Source: Gibbula magus | Taxonomy: Eukaryota; Mollusca; Gastropoda; Trochida; Trochidae | Reading direction: 5' to 3' | DNA length: 64,000 nt | Assembly (NCBI GenBank): GCA_936450465.1 | Contig: OW388303.1 | Span: 3,431,693-3,495,692 of the forward strand | Shown here: piece by piece, positions 13,113 through 24,959 of the stretch | How positions within the stretch are numbered: position 1 is the stretch's first letter | Layout of the letters: every line of letters starts with the position of its first letter | Notes under the pieces: generated by a model | Databases searched by the model: none | Told to the model about the DNA's origin: nothing | The model's input: the letters and a program-made list of their open reading frames with translations, nothing else | Program-made: the position numbers and the translations under genes

Positions 13113-14088
13113 ATGGAGGCTGTTGAGGACAGAGCGATTATCAGGTTTGTATTATTGAAGGGTCGTACACCAAAGGAGACTTTTGATGAGATGAAAGACA
13201 TTTTTAGAGAGTGTGGTCGGACCTCAGTGGAAACAGCTTCAATTCCAGGTCGACCCCAGTCAGCCATTAATAGTGACTCTATCACGAGTGGAAGCTGCAA
13301 TTTTGGAAGATCGCCGAATTACTGTCCGTCAACTTGCTCAAGATGACAAGATAGTGGGGTCTGCGGAGAAAATCATTCATGACCATTTGCACATGCGGAC
13401 GTTGTCAGCTCGGTGGATACCCCGACTGCTCACACCTTTCCAAAAACAGGAACGAGTCGACGCCTCAAAAGCTCTTTTAGCAATGTGCCAAGAAAACCTG
13501 GATAACCTTTTCGACAGACTTATCACACAGGATGAAACATGGGTCCATCACTATGACCCTGAACGTAAAATCCAGTCAAAACAGTGGAACCATCTTCAGT
13601 CACCACCCCCTTAAAAGGCACGGGTCCAGCCCTCGGCAGGCAAGGTTTTTGGGATCAGCATGGTGTAATCATGATGGATTTTTTGGAAAGAGGTACAACA
13701 CTTACTGGAGCATCTTACGCTAGTTTGCTGCACAAATTGCAGCTGTCAAAACCGAGAGACTCGCTATGCTAACAAAAAGTGTATGGCTGCTTCAGGACAA
13801 TGCTCCTATCCACAAATATGGTGTAGCTCAAACGGAAGTGCAGACCTGCGGCTGTGAAATACTTCCTCACCAACGGTATTTTCCTGACCTTGCACCATCT
13901 GATTTCTTCCGAAACATGAAGTCATTTTGAAAGGCACTCGTTTCCCTGATGATAAAAACCTCATTAATGAGGTCAAGTCCTGGCTTTTGACAAGATCTGA
14001 TGCCTTTTACAAGACAGGCCTAGAAGGCTGCATCTAGCGATGGGAGAAATATGTCACACTGTGTGGTGCCTATGTAGAGAAGGACTAA
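13113..14088 (+). pseudogene. Broken mariner-family (Tc1/mariner) transposase
   Basis: Mariner transposases cut and paste their element using a DD34D catalytic triad. In order I see an N-terminal helix-turn-helix piece (EDRAIIRFVLLKGRTPKETF), a GRTSVE...GRPQ linker, the LEDRRITVRQLA second DNA-binding part, the first catalytic region (TQDETWVHHYDP), FWDQHGVIMMDFLE, the second aspartate region (LQDNAPIH), the third region (PDLAPSDFF) and the usual C-terminus (WEKYVTLCGAYVEKD) followed by TAA. The frame changes near 13,280 and near 13,600 and again later, stops occur, and about 20 residues between the two DNA-binding parts are missing. It cannot encode a working enzyme. It lies inside duplicated block B; copies A and C lack it. 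Confidence 0.9.
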
Positions 14089-14129
14089 TAAATGTACCAA
14101 GTTTCGTTTCTTTCAGTAAAGTAAAAGTC

Positions 14130-14156
14130 TATCAGGGGAAACCTTTATTGAACGCG
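14130..14156 (-). repeat. Candidate 3' terminal inverted repeat of the mariner relic
   Basis: ATCAGGGGAAACCTTTATTG followed by AACGCG lies 40 bp after the transposase stop, where mariner elements end. The reverse complement was not found upstream of the coding part, so the 5' end appears lost or strongly changed. Confidence 0.5.
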
Positions 14157-14623
14157 TAATTATAATGTTGACATGGTGTGTTCATAGATACTAAACCAAC
14201 ATTTAAAGATGGAAACTGCTTTAGTTGTGGATACTAACTACTAATGCATGTTTCAGGAAGGAGGAGATATTCGTAAGAGTAGACGCAAATACTCACTTGA
14301 GTGTGTTTGTAGATCACAGATTTTTAAGATCAAAGAAAATACTTTCTTTGAAGTACATGTATAGCTTAAGACGATTATACGATTTTTCAACTTCTTGAAC
14401 GGAAGTAGTTTTCTCATGATAGACTTTGGCATTTCTTTTCCTATTCTATTGTGTTGGAGGTAGGTTTCAGGAACTGGTTTTATAAAAGTTGTGTAATATC
14501 AAATACATTATGTGTTGTTATATCAATGATTTCAAACATAGTGCATCAATACAAAAGGTGTCAAAGTCATCGATAAACAAATATGTATTGTATTCACATC
14601 TAACCAACAAGACGGGAATGCGA

Positions 14624-14758
14624 TTTTGAGATTTGGAGTTATCGCAGCTACTTATAGCTTGGTGATAAATAATATTGCAGGGAGAAAGCCGCATTGAGGG
14701 GCACCTGATGACATCGGCTGGTGCTAGTAAAATGCAGGGTAGCAATGCGTCTCAAAAG
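14624..14758 (+). repeat. SINE-like repeat in copy B
   Basis: Matches the copies at 5250-5420 and 42,589-42,690 in sequence and in flanking sequence (a shared CAAAGTCAT(T/C)GATAAACAAATAT-like left flank). It ends in CAATGCGTCTCAAAA. It is an orthologous insertion carried by the block duplication. Confidence 0.5.
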
Positions 14759-16959
14759 CATGTAAAACAGTTCTCAATATCAGATAACGTTACGAGCACC
14801 TGGACATATAGATAACTCTGAATCCTGGGATCTTAAAGACAGTGTAGCACGTTTTTTGCTTTTCATTTTTTCTCAAATTTGTCATTTATTATTAAAGTTT
14901 AACAATGCATTGTTACATTGAGGGGGAAAACAGCTCATTGCTTATCGGTATTGGTAGAACATGGTGCGACTTGTAAAGTGACTATTTTGTGGAACTCGTC
15001 AGAGAAGCCAAGAATCCATTTGAATGCTTTAGACATACTGAAGCCCCCTAACTAGACATTATAGTAGGATCAAATAAATAAAACAAAATTTCACATAATG
15101 ACATGACATGATGAAAGTGATGCAAGACAATTTACAATTTCTAAGTTCTAAGTAAAAATATATTCATATGATTTGATATACTTAATCTGTCTTTGCTGAC
15201 GGGGCAGGTTTATTATTATGAAAATTCACTTTTGTTACAAATAATTGTTCAGACGTTCTGTGCATCTATTTACTAGTTTGTAAACAAAGGCGACTGCGAT
15301 TAAATTAATTATTGACTTTCTGCTTCATTAATGTGTTTACTTTTAAATGAAGGTAAACATGTTCTGATAAAAATGTAGCACTTGATATATGTTTCAAATA
15401 ATGCAATCTTAATTTAAGTTTTGATTGAACTATGTGAAATCTGCACTTACTCTTGGAATAATGGAACAATTAAATATATCATTTCTGATAAGCACTTAGT
15501 ATTCATACCCCTACATGTATGTATTTGATTTAGTATTTTGTGTCTAACCAACATCTGGTTAATATGTTCCTATATATACCTAGAACTCTTACCTGCTTAT
15601 TCCTGCACAGCAACACATGTTTGTATTAGGTTCAGATTTTCATACATGTAGATGTTTGCCATATAACGATAATGAATGGGGTTTTAAGTTAAAAAGTTAT
15701 GAATTCTTCTGCAAAGCCATAAATCTGTTTCTAGTTTTAGTGAGAGAAATAAAATTGTCGGTTTTAAAGTAATTCAAATTGATAATATATTAAAGACTCG
15801 TTTACAGCAGAATTTTTTTTACTCAAATATACAATCAAAGTGTTTCGGACCTTCTGTTTAAATGAACGTTTTAAAGTTTATTCTAATAAAATAATTGATT
15901 GTTATTTATTGATGCAATGTCCACAGAAATGATTGAATGGTTGTAGATTCGGATGTTGTAATCCGGAATTCATACAAACGATCCTACAAAGAGTTTGAAC
16001 ATTTTCGATTGAGATCTGGTTGCTGACGTTTATAAAATAGCCTTACATAATCAATAGATGTTCATTTGGTTGAGTAATAATCAATGTTTAATCTGACGTA
16101 ATTTGTAGGTTAGATAAGATCGAAGAGTGCAACAAATTTAAGAATGTTAAAACGATAAAAGTATTGTTAGTCACACATATTCGAAAGATTCTCAACTAAT
16201 TGTTGAGTTCCTTTGAAGAGGAGATCAAACATTCTTATTTTCCAGTACAATCGAAAATCATTCTAAAAATTTCTACTTCCGATTTTAGACCTTCAAATGA
16301 GCAATGGGTGAAATATGCACAGAATTAATTCCAAATATATTTACTTTCTTTTCAAGTTCTTGTTTGATCAAAGTGTTAATCACTCTTTCATGTTCATCCC
16401 TGTTCTCGTCAAAGATGTCCAGGTTGTCATGTAACATGCAATTTATCAGCTGAAATTCTTTAACACAGAGGGTGACAATCCATCAGAACAAGGTTAGTCG
16501 AATGTAAATCTATATTAACAACCTTCATTGCAGTGCTAGTGCATATGAAACGTTTCTACCAGTATGGAAGTATTTCAAGAGGTATGAATTTAAACAATAT
16601 TGGTACGAAATTGGTATTTCAAAGTCTTTGAACATAATATTGAGATCGAAAACGTCAATACCCTATAATAATCTTAATGACACTTCATATCTTTTGAAGC
16701 TTGTTTCTTGTCAGTTATTCCTTAAGGAGATATTATTTGATCATGTTGGGCATTTAAGTGTAAAGGGTTAGCACAAAACTATAGTATTACAAATTGAACC
16801 GTTTTCAGTAGTTTTTTGTTTCCAGTTTTTAGGATTATTTAATCACGATGTACAGTTGTACATGAAATCTTGCATCAATACGAAAATATCACGATCGATT
16901 GCAGGAAGGTGTTTAAGAATAGACTTCTGCTTCAGAAGCAGTCAAAATCAACAACAACC

Positions 16960-17504
16960 AACATCCCTCTCATGTTTCTATGGAAACAGAAAAGAACAAT
17001 AATTTTCAGAAAAAATCTGATAATATCAAAAGGCAAAACTTCAGTCAATGGGTAATACACATGCAAAGTTTCAGGAAGATATGATGAACGGTTTTGGAGC
17101 TGTGCTCCGGAAACGAACCTGTCTCTGAACAAAGTCCAACTTCAACATGTTTCTATGGAAACGAAAAAAAATAAAATTTTCAGAAATCTGAAAATATCAA
17201 AAGGCACCACTTCAGTTAGTGGGTAATTCACATGCAATGTTTCAGGAAGATATGATGAACGGTTTTGGAGCTGTGCTCCGGGAACGAACCTTTCTCTGAA
17301 CAAAGTCCAACTTCAACATGTTTCTATGGAAACGAAAAAAAATAAAATTTTCAGAAATCTGAAAATATCAAAAGGCACCATTTCAGTTGGTGGGTAATAC
17401 ACATGCAAAGTTTCAGAAAGATATCATGAATGGTTTTCGAGTTCTGCTCCGGAAACGAAATGATGACGGGGCGATGACTATATCCTACGGTGAGCATGGC
17501 TCAC
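16960..17504. repeat. Tandem array, about three units of 171-175 bp
   Basis: The word CATGTTTCTATGGAAAC starts at 16,971, 17,146 and 17,317. Each unit also carries AGGAAGATATGATGAACGG and GCTGTGCTCCGG-like words. The last unit ends near 17,460 and runs into a short GC-rich tail ending in TCACATACCCCCGCC, a typical end word of the neighbouring element. Open frames here are a by-product of the repeat. Confidence 0.8.
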
Positions 17505-18220
17505 ATACCCCCGCCATCCGCTATCCGTCCATTGAGAATTATAGATGTGAAGGTTACTATGTTTAAAAAACAGCTTCAAGCATCATAATATTGTTCAAAA
17601 TAATTTTAGGAACTGACTGTTATTACAAAATTTCATTCACCCAGATGTAATATTTTTCAGGTAACTTTATTTTATCCATTAGGGCATCACGCCGGTAATT
17701 TGTACCAAGTTCAATTACAGATTCAAGGGCTTCATAACTCCGTAAAAAATAATATTTCGGAACTGGACTGTGAACTCGATGAAGAGTATCATCTGGACTA
17801 CCTACATGTAAAATTTCATTCACCTAGATGTAATAGTTTCCGAGAAAACTTGTCCCAATTGGAGCATCACAGCTCTTCTGGTAAGAAGTTCAATTTCGGT
17901 TTCAAGGGCAATTACTCCGTAAAAAATAATATTTCGGAACTGGTTTTCGAACTCGATAAAGAGTATGGTCATGAGTACTCACAACCAAAATTTCATTCAC
18001 TTAGGTTGAACAGTATCCGAGAAAACTTGTCCCCATTGAACACAATAAAACTAAGTCCAAAAAAATATGTATGTGCGCGATCGGAAGAACATGGTTCACA
18101 TCTGTACAAAGTTTGGTTGATGTACCTTTGACGGTTTTTGAGAAAATTGACCGGACGGAAGGACGGAAGGACGGACGGAATGACCGCTATATACCCCCGC
18201 TTACTTCGTAACGGGGGTAT
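17505..18220. mobile_element. Tandem-core element with terminal CCCCCG hairpin
   Basis: The unit beginning AAAATTTCATTCAC occurs at 17,627, 17,810 and 17,987, a period of 177-183 bp. The right end is a GGACGGAAGG-type repeat followed by a hairpin at 18,191-18,220, in which ATACCCCCG pairs with CGGGGGTAT and an inner TTAC/GTAA stem closes a TTC loop. The left end at 17,505 begins with the same ATACCCCCGC word. A 143-codon open frame across it is read-through of the repeat and not a gene. The layout resembles pearl-like or HINE-like nonautonomous elements; family membership is inference. Confidence 0.6.
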
Positions 18221-18840
18221 AATAAATTCCCCAGGTGTACAAGAAAGAAGCTATATATATGAGGTGTTGATACATTCATGGAAAAAAGTGAATTAGTGAT
18301 TTCAGAACTGGTGACCTTGACCCTATCTCGTGACCTTGACTTTTAAAATTCAAGGTCACACAATCAGTGATCACTGTTCATTGTGTATCAAAATCATGAA
18401 ATGATTCAAAGTGTTAATAGTTGAAATAAGACATTTTCTCAAAAGCATGCTTAAGTTGTGACCTCGCTATGACCTTGACCTTCGGATGTTAGCGAAAACC
18501 TTTTCAAATCTTGGCCTTTCTCCATAGTTGATATACACCAAATAAGAGCCTGATAGCACAAATATTTTTCAAGTTATCGTGTTTACAAGGATTTTTTTAG
18601 CGATTTCAGAACTCGTGACCTTGACCTTTAACCTTGAATAAGAACATGTCAAAAAAATTCCCCAGGGGCATAAGTAAGAAGTTATGTATGTGAGTTCTCA
18701 AAACCTTCTAGGAAAAAAGTTTAACGAATACAAAACGCACCGGCGGTGGCGGCGGCGGCGGCGGCGGCAGCGGCGACGGAAACTGCACAAAAACTGATAG
18801 CAGCTCCGACTTAGTCGGAGATGCTAATTACAAGATGACT
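18221..18840. mobile_element. Repeat element with GGC run and CTCCGAC hairpin end
   Basis: Two copies of a unit starting AAATTCCCCAGG lie at about 18,226 and 18,655, each followed by an AAGAAG(C/T)TAT word and GGAAAAAAGT. Between them are several GTGACCTTGACC words. The right end has a GGC-rich trinucleotide run at 18,742-18,775 and a small perfect hairpin at 18,804-18,820 (CTCCGAC, loop TTA, GTCGGAG). The gypsy element inserted about 30 bp beyond it. No protein is encoded. Confidence 0.5.
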
Positions 18841-18847
18841 GTAATTA

Positions 18848-18851
18848 CATG
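18848..18851. other. Target site duplication, left copy (CATG)
   Basis: CATG lies directly before the left LTR and again directly after the right LTR at 29,323-29,326. A 5-bp ACATG reading is possible because the LTR itself ends in A. Confidence 0.8.
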
Positions 18852-20230
18852 TGTGGCAGGCAGTTGTATATATGTATATGTGTTTTTTATAATAAAGTTG
18901 TAATTCATCATTGTAATTTAAGTCTTTCTGTTTTTATTGATTATTTTTATAGTTGCCAGTTAGTAGTTTTCAGTTGTTCTGGAAGTAGTATCATTAGCTT
19001 AGGGTTTCTTATGCATTTGGTCAGTCTATCTATATATGGAAGGGAGGTTGGGTTAGGTCATTTCACTATAATCTATTGCTGTCAATTAACCCAATCTGTC
19101 CTCTCATTGGCTGATTTGAATCAGTCAATGCTCTTCCATATTGCACATCTCCTATAGCACTGATCACAGCAAGATTACATGACAGACAGACGATTTAAAG
19201 ATGAAGTTATTCTAAACTAAGGTTAGTAATCATTATAGTTATTAATATAAATGTAGTTTATGATGAAGTGTAAAGTATTTCTATTAAATTGTATAAACCA
19301 TATATTTCATTAACTTTGTAAAACTTAACTTTGTGGTAGTAATGGTAATGGTACATGGTGCACGCCGCCATTTTGTATAATTCAACTTAGGTCATTAATC
19401 TACTTCATTTATAATATTTTAATCTAATGTAAGCTTTTATTTCTTTCTCTTCTTGGTATGTATGTTTCTGAGCGAATGTGTAATGGGATGAGTGAAAGGA
19501 TATTTAAAGTAACATGTGTGAATAATCCATTCATGGTAGTTAGTTAATATATTACTATTTTATAATTCATCATTCCTGAATATGCAGTATTATATTATAC
19601 TGTACTTACATTGTATACAGGACATGATGATGATGATGGTGATGATGTACATCTGTACCATAACGTGGTAATGGATTGATCGCCCCAGGACCACATTCAG
19701 GGTATGCTATTTTGCATAATATATGTTTTACCTTGTATTGTATATATTTAATCTTATGTATTCAATGACATTATGTAATGTTCTTGAAGGTAAAAGTAAT
19801 TATCATAATGTGATAATTAGTTCATGTAATTATTATATGTGTGTATTTCACTAATTATCTTTATAGTGAAATGGAGTTAAATAAAATTATCTCCCTTGAT
19901 CAGTATGTGTGGGATCAAGCACTCACCAATTCTTTTTACCTATCTATTATCATATCATATTGTATTTGATGATGCATCAATTATAAGTAATCACCTACTA
20001 TGTGTACATGTGATGTGTTACATAATGGTATATTGTGTAATGATGTTTGAGTGAATTATGTATATTTTATGCATGTTTATGAATGTTTTTGATGTATTTT
20101 ATATTGTATGCAATTGTGTTTTGCAGGGTGTCTTATATCCATATGTGCTTCAAGCGCACGATGAAATAAACCCCTCACACCCCGTGACCCTTGTTGGTGT
20201 TCCTTCTTGGCCCGATAAGAACCGGTTACA
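18852..20230 (+). repeat. 5' LTR of the gypsy element
   Basis: 1379 bp, begins TGTGGCAGG and ends GGTTACA, near-identical to the 3' LTR. It has an AATAAA at 18,891-18,896 and a GAT-repeat stretch near 19,627 that is longer than in the other LTR. Differences from the 3' LTR include a 9-bp insertion near 18,913 and a 6-bp insertion near 19,353. Transcription signals were not identified with confidence. Open frames inside are incidental. Confidence 0.95.
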
Positions 20231-20233
20231 AAA

Positions 20234-20251
20234 TGGAGCCCCCAGTGAGGA
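20234..20251 (+). promoter_or_regulatory. Candidate primer binding site
   Basis: TGGAGCCCCCAGTGAGG starts 3 bp after the LTR. A TGG start right after the LTR is expected for pairing with a tRNA 3' CCA end. The tRNA was not identified. Confidence 0.55.
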
Positions 20252-22251
20252 TTTGCCGGTAATCCACGTTGGATTGAGACGTATCATCATCCATACCCCA
20301 TCATCGTTACGGATATTCAGGATCATCGTCTGTGATTATGTGACTCTGCTATTTCTTGTGAATCTGTGATTCAGGATGTGCTTATAATTCTTGGACTCAT
20401 ATCACGGTATTTACCCTTTGACTTTGTGTTTGATATATATGTGTGTATTACTTTGTGATTGAAGTGACATTGACCTTAACAACAACATATATATTCAAAG
20501 ACTCTAATATTATTGTAATTTTCCATTAATAATGTGATTAATTGTTTACCTTTTCATATTGCCTGCTTTATTCATATTTTGAAGTTTTGTAATTATTTTG
20601 ATGAAGCCATATAATATGTAATTATTTTGTAATTATACACCATTGTCTACACAGTTTTTGAAACTTTGTAACTTTTTGGTTTGTTTACAATCGTCATGTA
20701 ACTATAAATTTGCTCATCTTTGGTATTGTTTACATTTTGGTGATCACCTTTGAAATAATTTATACTTAGTTAAATGTTTGTTTACATTATGTAGGCCTTC
20801 ACTTAGACTAGTTTAATCTACATTTAGATTAATTTACTCTACCTACAGTTTAATTAAATTTACACTTAGATTAATTAGTATACTACCGGTAGTTAATTAG
20901 TGTATCATTTAGTTAATTAGTGTATAATTAGTTAATTAGTGTATCATTCAGTTAATTAGTGTATCATTAGCTAATTAGTATATCTATAAGTTAATTAATT
21001 AGTGTATTCTTTAGTAAATTTTAAATTGATTATTCACACATTTTGTTGTATGTAACCATGTGAGTTCGTGTGATTGAATAATTCTATACTCTGCTTTCTT
21101 GATTATTTAAATTAATAAATTTAGGATAGCTTTAAATACAATTCAACATGTAAATCTTCAATTATTTGACTGCCTTACGACTGACTGACTTAGACTTATA
21201 TAGTGCACTGTACTTGGATCTTTTCTCATTTAATACCATGCCTTAGCTTATTCTTTCCCTTTTGCATTTCTTTGTTCTTACTGTGGGTTAGTGTACTTGG
21301 GTTAATTCACTTTGATTAGTATACATGGGTTAGTTCAAACTGGGTATTTCACTGGGGTAGTTCTTTAGATTTGTGTTTGGTTAATTTGGTAAGTTTACTT
21401 GGGTTGATTTACTTGGGGTATTCATTCTCGCTTATTGTTAGTACTTAGTGCAATTTCAGTTATATTTAATTAAGTTATACTTTGTAGTTTCAACAGCAAT
21501 ACACACAATGTAACATACATATTTACAATTTATTCTACCATAATTCATAATGTAATTTACATATCTCCCCGTTGTGTTTCAGTTGTTAATATGTCCTAAA
21601 TTACCCAAACAGTTACACATTTCCCTTTGTGTTTCAGAGATAACCATGTCCTAAATTACCAACACACCTACATATTCCCTTTGAGTTTCAGGTGGAATCA
21701 TGTCCTAGCAATTCAATTACTGCCTATTTCCCCTCATTGCTTTTGTTTACCAATATATATGTATATCTGTAGTTAATTCCCTTTGTTTGCTGTTTGGCAT
21801 TTGTGTTGATAACTTGCATTAGTTTATTACACCCATCACTTGCACATACGATGTGTTAGTGTTTCATTTGAACACATTGGTCACATTTCATAATAATCTA
21901 ACCTTGTAAAATTCACTTTCAATTTTGTTAATTTTCCTTTGATATGTAATTGTTAAACGTTGATTGTTTACACTTCCAGTTATCGTGTTACACTTGTGAT
22001 TATTCCCACAGGTGTCTTGTTCATTTCTTCTACTAATTAATCATTGTTAATTGTTTTCCAATTGCTATTTTCCACTGCACTTCACTTCACATTGTTTATT
22101 TTGTTCATCAATCACACAAAGGAGTGCCATCATGTGAGTTCATCAGTGCTTATTATTGATATTATTGTGATTCACTATCAGGAGGATTTGTGATATTGCG
22201 TATTCCAATTTTAGATTGTGAATTTGTGTTTGTAAATCTCAACATTCCACA
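20252..22251 (+). other. 2-kb untranslated leader with tandem repeats
   Basis: No gene is seen between the primer site and gag. At 20,885-21,010 a unit of about 20 bp (AGTTAATTAGTGTATCATT) repeats about five times. At 21,560-21,720 a unit of about 56 bp, containing GTGTTTCAG and ATGTCCTAAATTACC, repeats three times. TACTTGGGTTA-like words recur at 21,290-21,425. The leader is long for a gypsy element. Confidence 0.7.
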
Positions 22252-23589
22252 ATGAATCTTGGTGAAAAGGAACTTGAGAACCTGATTACTGTGTTCGCCA
22301 AGATGGGACTGAACCCTATAGCAGATACGCCTGAGGATTTGAAGGGTTGGATTTCTGGCATCGCAAAATCTGAAGGGTCGCTTTTGAAGACAGAGCCACA
22401 GGATGTCTCCAAGCTAGATGAGTATGCAATTCAAGATACAGAATCCATCAAGGTTGAGTCTTCTCCTCAGGAACCAGCATCTGGCAACAAGGTGACCGAA
22501 CCTCAGATGACAGCATCCGCTCTCCATCATTTTCCTAAGTTACCCCTCTTCAGTGGTGAGACTGGCAAAGACACACGCTATGACTTATGGAAGTACGAAG
22601 CGGATTGCCTACTACAGTCGAAGACATACCGTGATGATGTCATGCTACAGTGCATAAGGAAGTCCTTGAAGGGTGAAGCAGCACTTTGCGCAATGAAGCT
22701 TGGACACAAGGCGACTATCCAGGACATCATGAGCAAGCTAAGGAGTGCCTTTGGTACACTTCGGAGGAAGGAAACTCTCATGTCCCAGTTTTATGGAGCG
22801 AAACAAGAGGACCACGAGGATGTGTCTGCATGGGCTTGCCGGCTGGAAAACATCATGTACCAGATTACATTGCAGCGCTCCATTCCCCCACTGGAACAAG
22901 ACGAGATGCTCCGAAGTAAGTTGTGGGATGGTCTCAAGCCTGGATTGAAGAGCCTTCCTGCCCATAAGTATGGCGTCATTGCCAACTTCGATGAGTTGAG
23001 ACTCTGTCTGAGAGAGGTGGAGTTCGACATGCGGAGAGACAAGTCGTCTTCAAGCACATGAACAAAGAAGACAGCAACAGTAAAGATGGTCTCCACGCAG
23101 GAACAGGAGACAGTTGCAAAGGATGAGGTGTTGGACTTGAAAGCGATGATGATCGAGATCAAGTGTGAACTTGCTGAACTTCGGGATCATCAGTCGGCGC
23201 AAGTTCTCCTGCATAAGCCATCTCCCTCTCAGTCATCTGTACAGCATGGAAGAAGAGGATGGAAGCAACAAGGCAAGCCGAATGGACCTCCACATCAGGA
23301 ACATATATCCTTTCAAGCTCCTACTCAGCAACCATTTGTCCATCCTCCGCCACAGTTGCAACAGCCTTATCATTCACCAGGACCTCAACCAGCACAGTAT
23401 CAGTCTGCTACCCAGCACCAAGTTCCATCACCAGCCAACTATCAAGGACCAGGAACACAAGAGAGAGAACCCGTTAGGTGCTGGAGATGTGGGTACCCTG
23501 GACACATTGCTGTGGGATGCCGAGTTCGACTGGACCACCTCAAACGCCCTTTAAACTCAGACAGGCCTATGGACAGGGTCTACCCTTAG
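22252..23589 (+). pseudogene. gag: gag polyprotein with one in-frame TGA
   Basis: Gag forms the particle that packages the element RNA. The frame opens with ATG at 22,252 after a long untranslated leader and is open for 269 codons. A TGA at 23,059-23,061 interrupts it, and the same frame then stays open to the TAG at 23,587. The first part contains a capsid-like segment (FSGETGKDTRYDLWKYEADC, then a KSLKGEA word) similar in style to PNMA-type retrotransposon gags. After a proline/glutamine-rich linker, a single zinc knuckle, CWRCGYPGHIAVGC, lies at 23,479-23,520. The TGA falls between capsid and zinc knuckle. It could be a mutation or, less likely, a read-through stop. The end of gag overlaps pol by 112 bp in the -1 frame. 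Confidence 0.85.
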
Positions 23590-24959
23590 GCTATCAGACA
23601 CGCCCCAATAACGGAGGAATACCAGATGGACTGGTCGGTGACTCAGCGGAAGTGACCATAGGAATTGAAGGTCTGCCAGTCAGAGCACGACTTGACACCG
23701 GAGCAACTGTTTCAATCATGTCTGAAAGTTTCTACAAGGACCACTTCAGTGCAATCCCACTAGAGCCTATTGGAAACATTTTGGACATCGAGTGTGCTGG
23801 AGGAGAGCAACTTCCCTACTTAGGTTATGTGAGAGTCACCATTAACGTCAATGAAGGAGGCATGTCAAGTGATGGAATCTCTTGTTTAATGTTGATTGTT
23901 CCGGATACCAGATATAATGCCAAGGTACCAGCCTTACTAGGAACCAACGTATTGCGTTTCTTTCTGGATCTGTGTAAGGAGGAACACGGAGCACGATTCC
24001 TACAGAAAGCCAATCTTCATACACCATGGTATCTTGCTTACAGGACTATCACAGTAAGGGACAAGGAGCTTCAGAAACGTGGACACTGTCTTGGATTGAT
24101 TCGGAGCACAAGCGACAGGAACTTGATCATTCCACCTAATACCAACATGGTTATCAAGGGACAAGTTACACAAGGATTCAAGTTACCAGTGACCTGTGCT
24201 CTGCTGCAATCAACCATCAGTTCATCTCTTCCACAGGATCTAGACATCGCTCCATCCATTATCACCTACAACTGCCAGGATCAAGCTACAGTTGATGTGC
24301 ATGTGTCCAACGTCACCACTAGTACTATCATTGTTCCACCCAGAGCACTTGTATGTGAGATACAGCCAGTATCAATCCCTGAGATGCCAACTGAAGAAGC
24401 TGATGGGTTGAAAGACATAATGGACCAAGTCGACATTGACGCTAATGACCTCACTCAGGAAGAACTTCATCAAGGACTTGATGTCATCAAGAGGTTTGTA
24501 GACATCTTCTCAAAGGATGATGATGACATTGGCTGCAGCAACTTGGTTCGCCACAGGATAGACCTCGTCAATGAAGTTCCCTTCAAACAACGACATCGAC
24601 GTATTCCACCTGCGATGTATGAATATGTCAGGAACCATTTACAGACTTTGCTTTCCGCAGATGTCATCCGGAAGTCACACAGTCCTTGGGCATCCAACGT
24701 CGTGCTTGTCAAGAAAAAGGATGGACGTCTGAGGCTGTGCGTGGATTTTCGCGACCTTAATGAACGGTCTATTAAGGATTCCTATGCTCTTCCAAGAATT
24801 GAGGAATTACTAGATTGTCTTGGCGGGAACAAGTTTTTCAGTGTACTGGACATGAAGTCGGGGTATCATCAGGTAGAAATCGAAGAGTCACATAAGCAAC
24901 GTACTGCATTCACCGTTGGACCACTCGGCTTTTACGAGTATAACAGGATGCCATTCTGA
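23478..24959 (+). pseudogene. pol: pol part 1: protease and first half of reverse transcriptase
   Basis: The frame opens after a TAG at 23,475 and needs a -1 shift from gag. An aspartic protease motif, ARLDTGATVS, lies near residue 72 (DTG at 23,694). A linker of about 250 residues follows, then the RT fingers and palm start: SPWASNVVLVKKKDGRLRLC, VDFRDLNE, FSVLDMKSGYHQVEI (first catalytic aspartate in VLDM) and the TAFTVGPLGFYEYNRMPF region. A TGA at 24,957-24,959 ends the frame right after MPF, inside one of the most conserved RT motifs; the same frame resumes with NAPATYQ. The stop removes the YLDD catalytic box from any direct product. Confidence 0.92.
23547..23591 (+). promoter_or_regulatory. 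Candidate gag-pol -1 frameshift signal
   Basis: The heptamer C CCT TTA at 23,547-23,553 is in the exact zero-frame phase of gag and fits the X XXY YYZ slippery pattern. Slipping back one base puts ribosomes into the protease frame, which is open from 23,478. Eleven bases downstream a stem can form: GCCTA (23,565-23,569) with TAGGC (23,587-23,591), and AGGG (23,575-23,578) with CCCT (23,583-23,586) around a TCTA loop. The gag stop codon lies in this stem. Confidence 0.65.

Larger units (their letters stand above)
8300..16915 (+). repeat. Diverged duplicated block, copy B
   Basis: Collinear with copy C from 8310-8530 (matching 40,330-40,520) through 9130-9324 (41,440-41,618), 12,456-12,760 (41,619-42,215), 14,210-14,760 (42,290-42,700), 15,480-15,920 (43,360-43,860) and 16,000-16,910 (43,920-45,380). 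It is longer than copy C because it holds the 3.1-kb element at 9325-12455, the mariner relic at 13.1-14.16 kb and an extra SINE-like repeat at 8881. No exon-like frame is conserved between copies. Its right end is cut by the tandem-core element cluster. Confidence 0.65.

Noticed and set aside
17700..18131. 143-codon open frame
   Set aside because: It lies across three units of a 180-bp tandem repeat, so the protein is simply the repeat read in one frame.
22578..23162. Open frames on the reverse strand of gag
   Set aside because: Shadows of the gag coding strand with no domain of their own.
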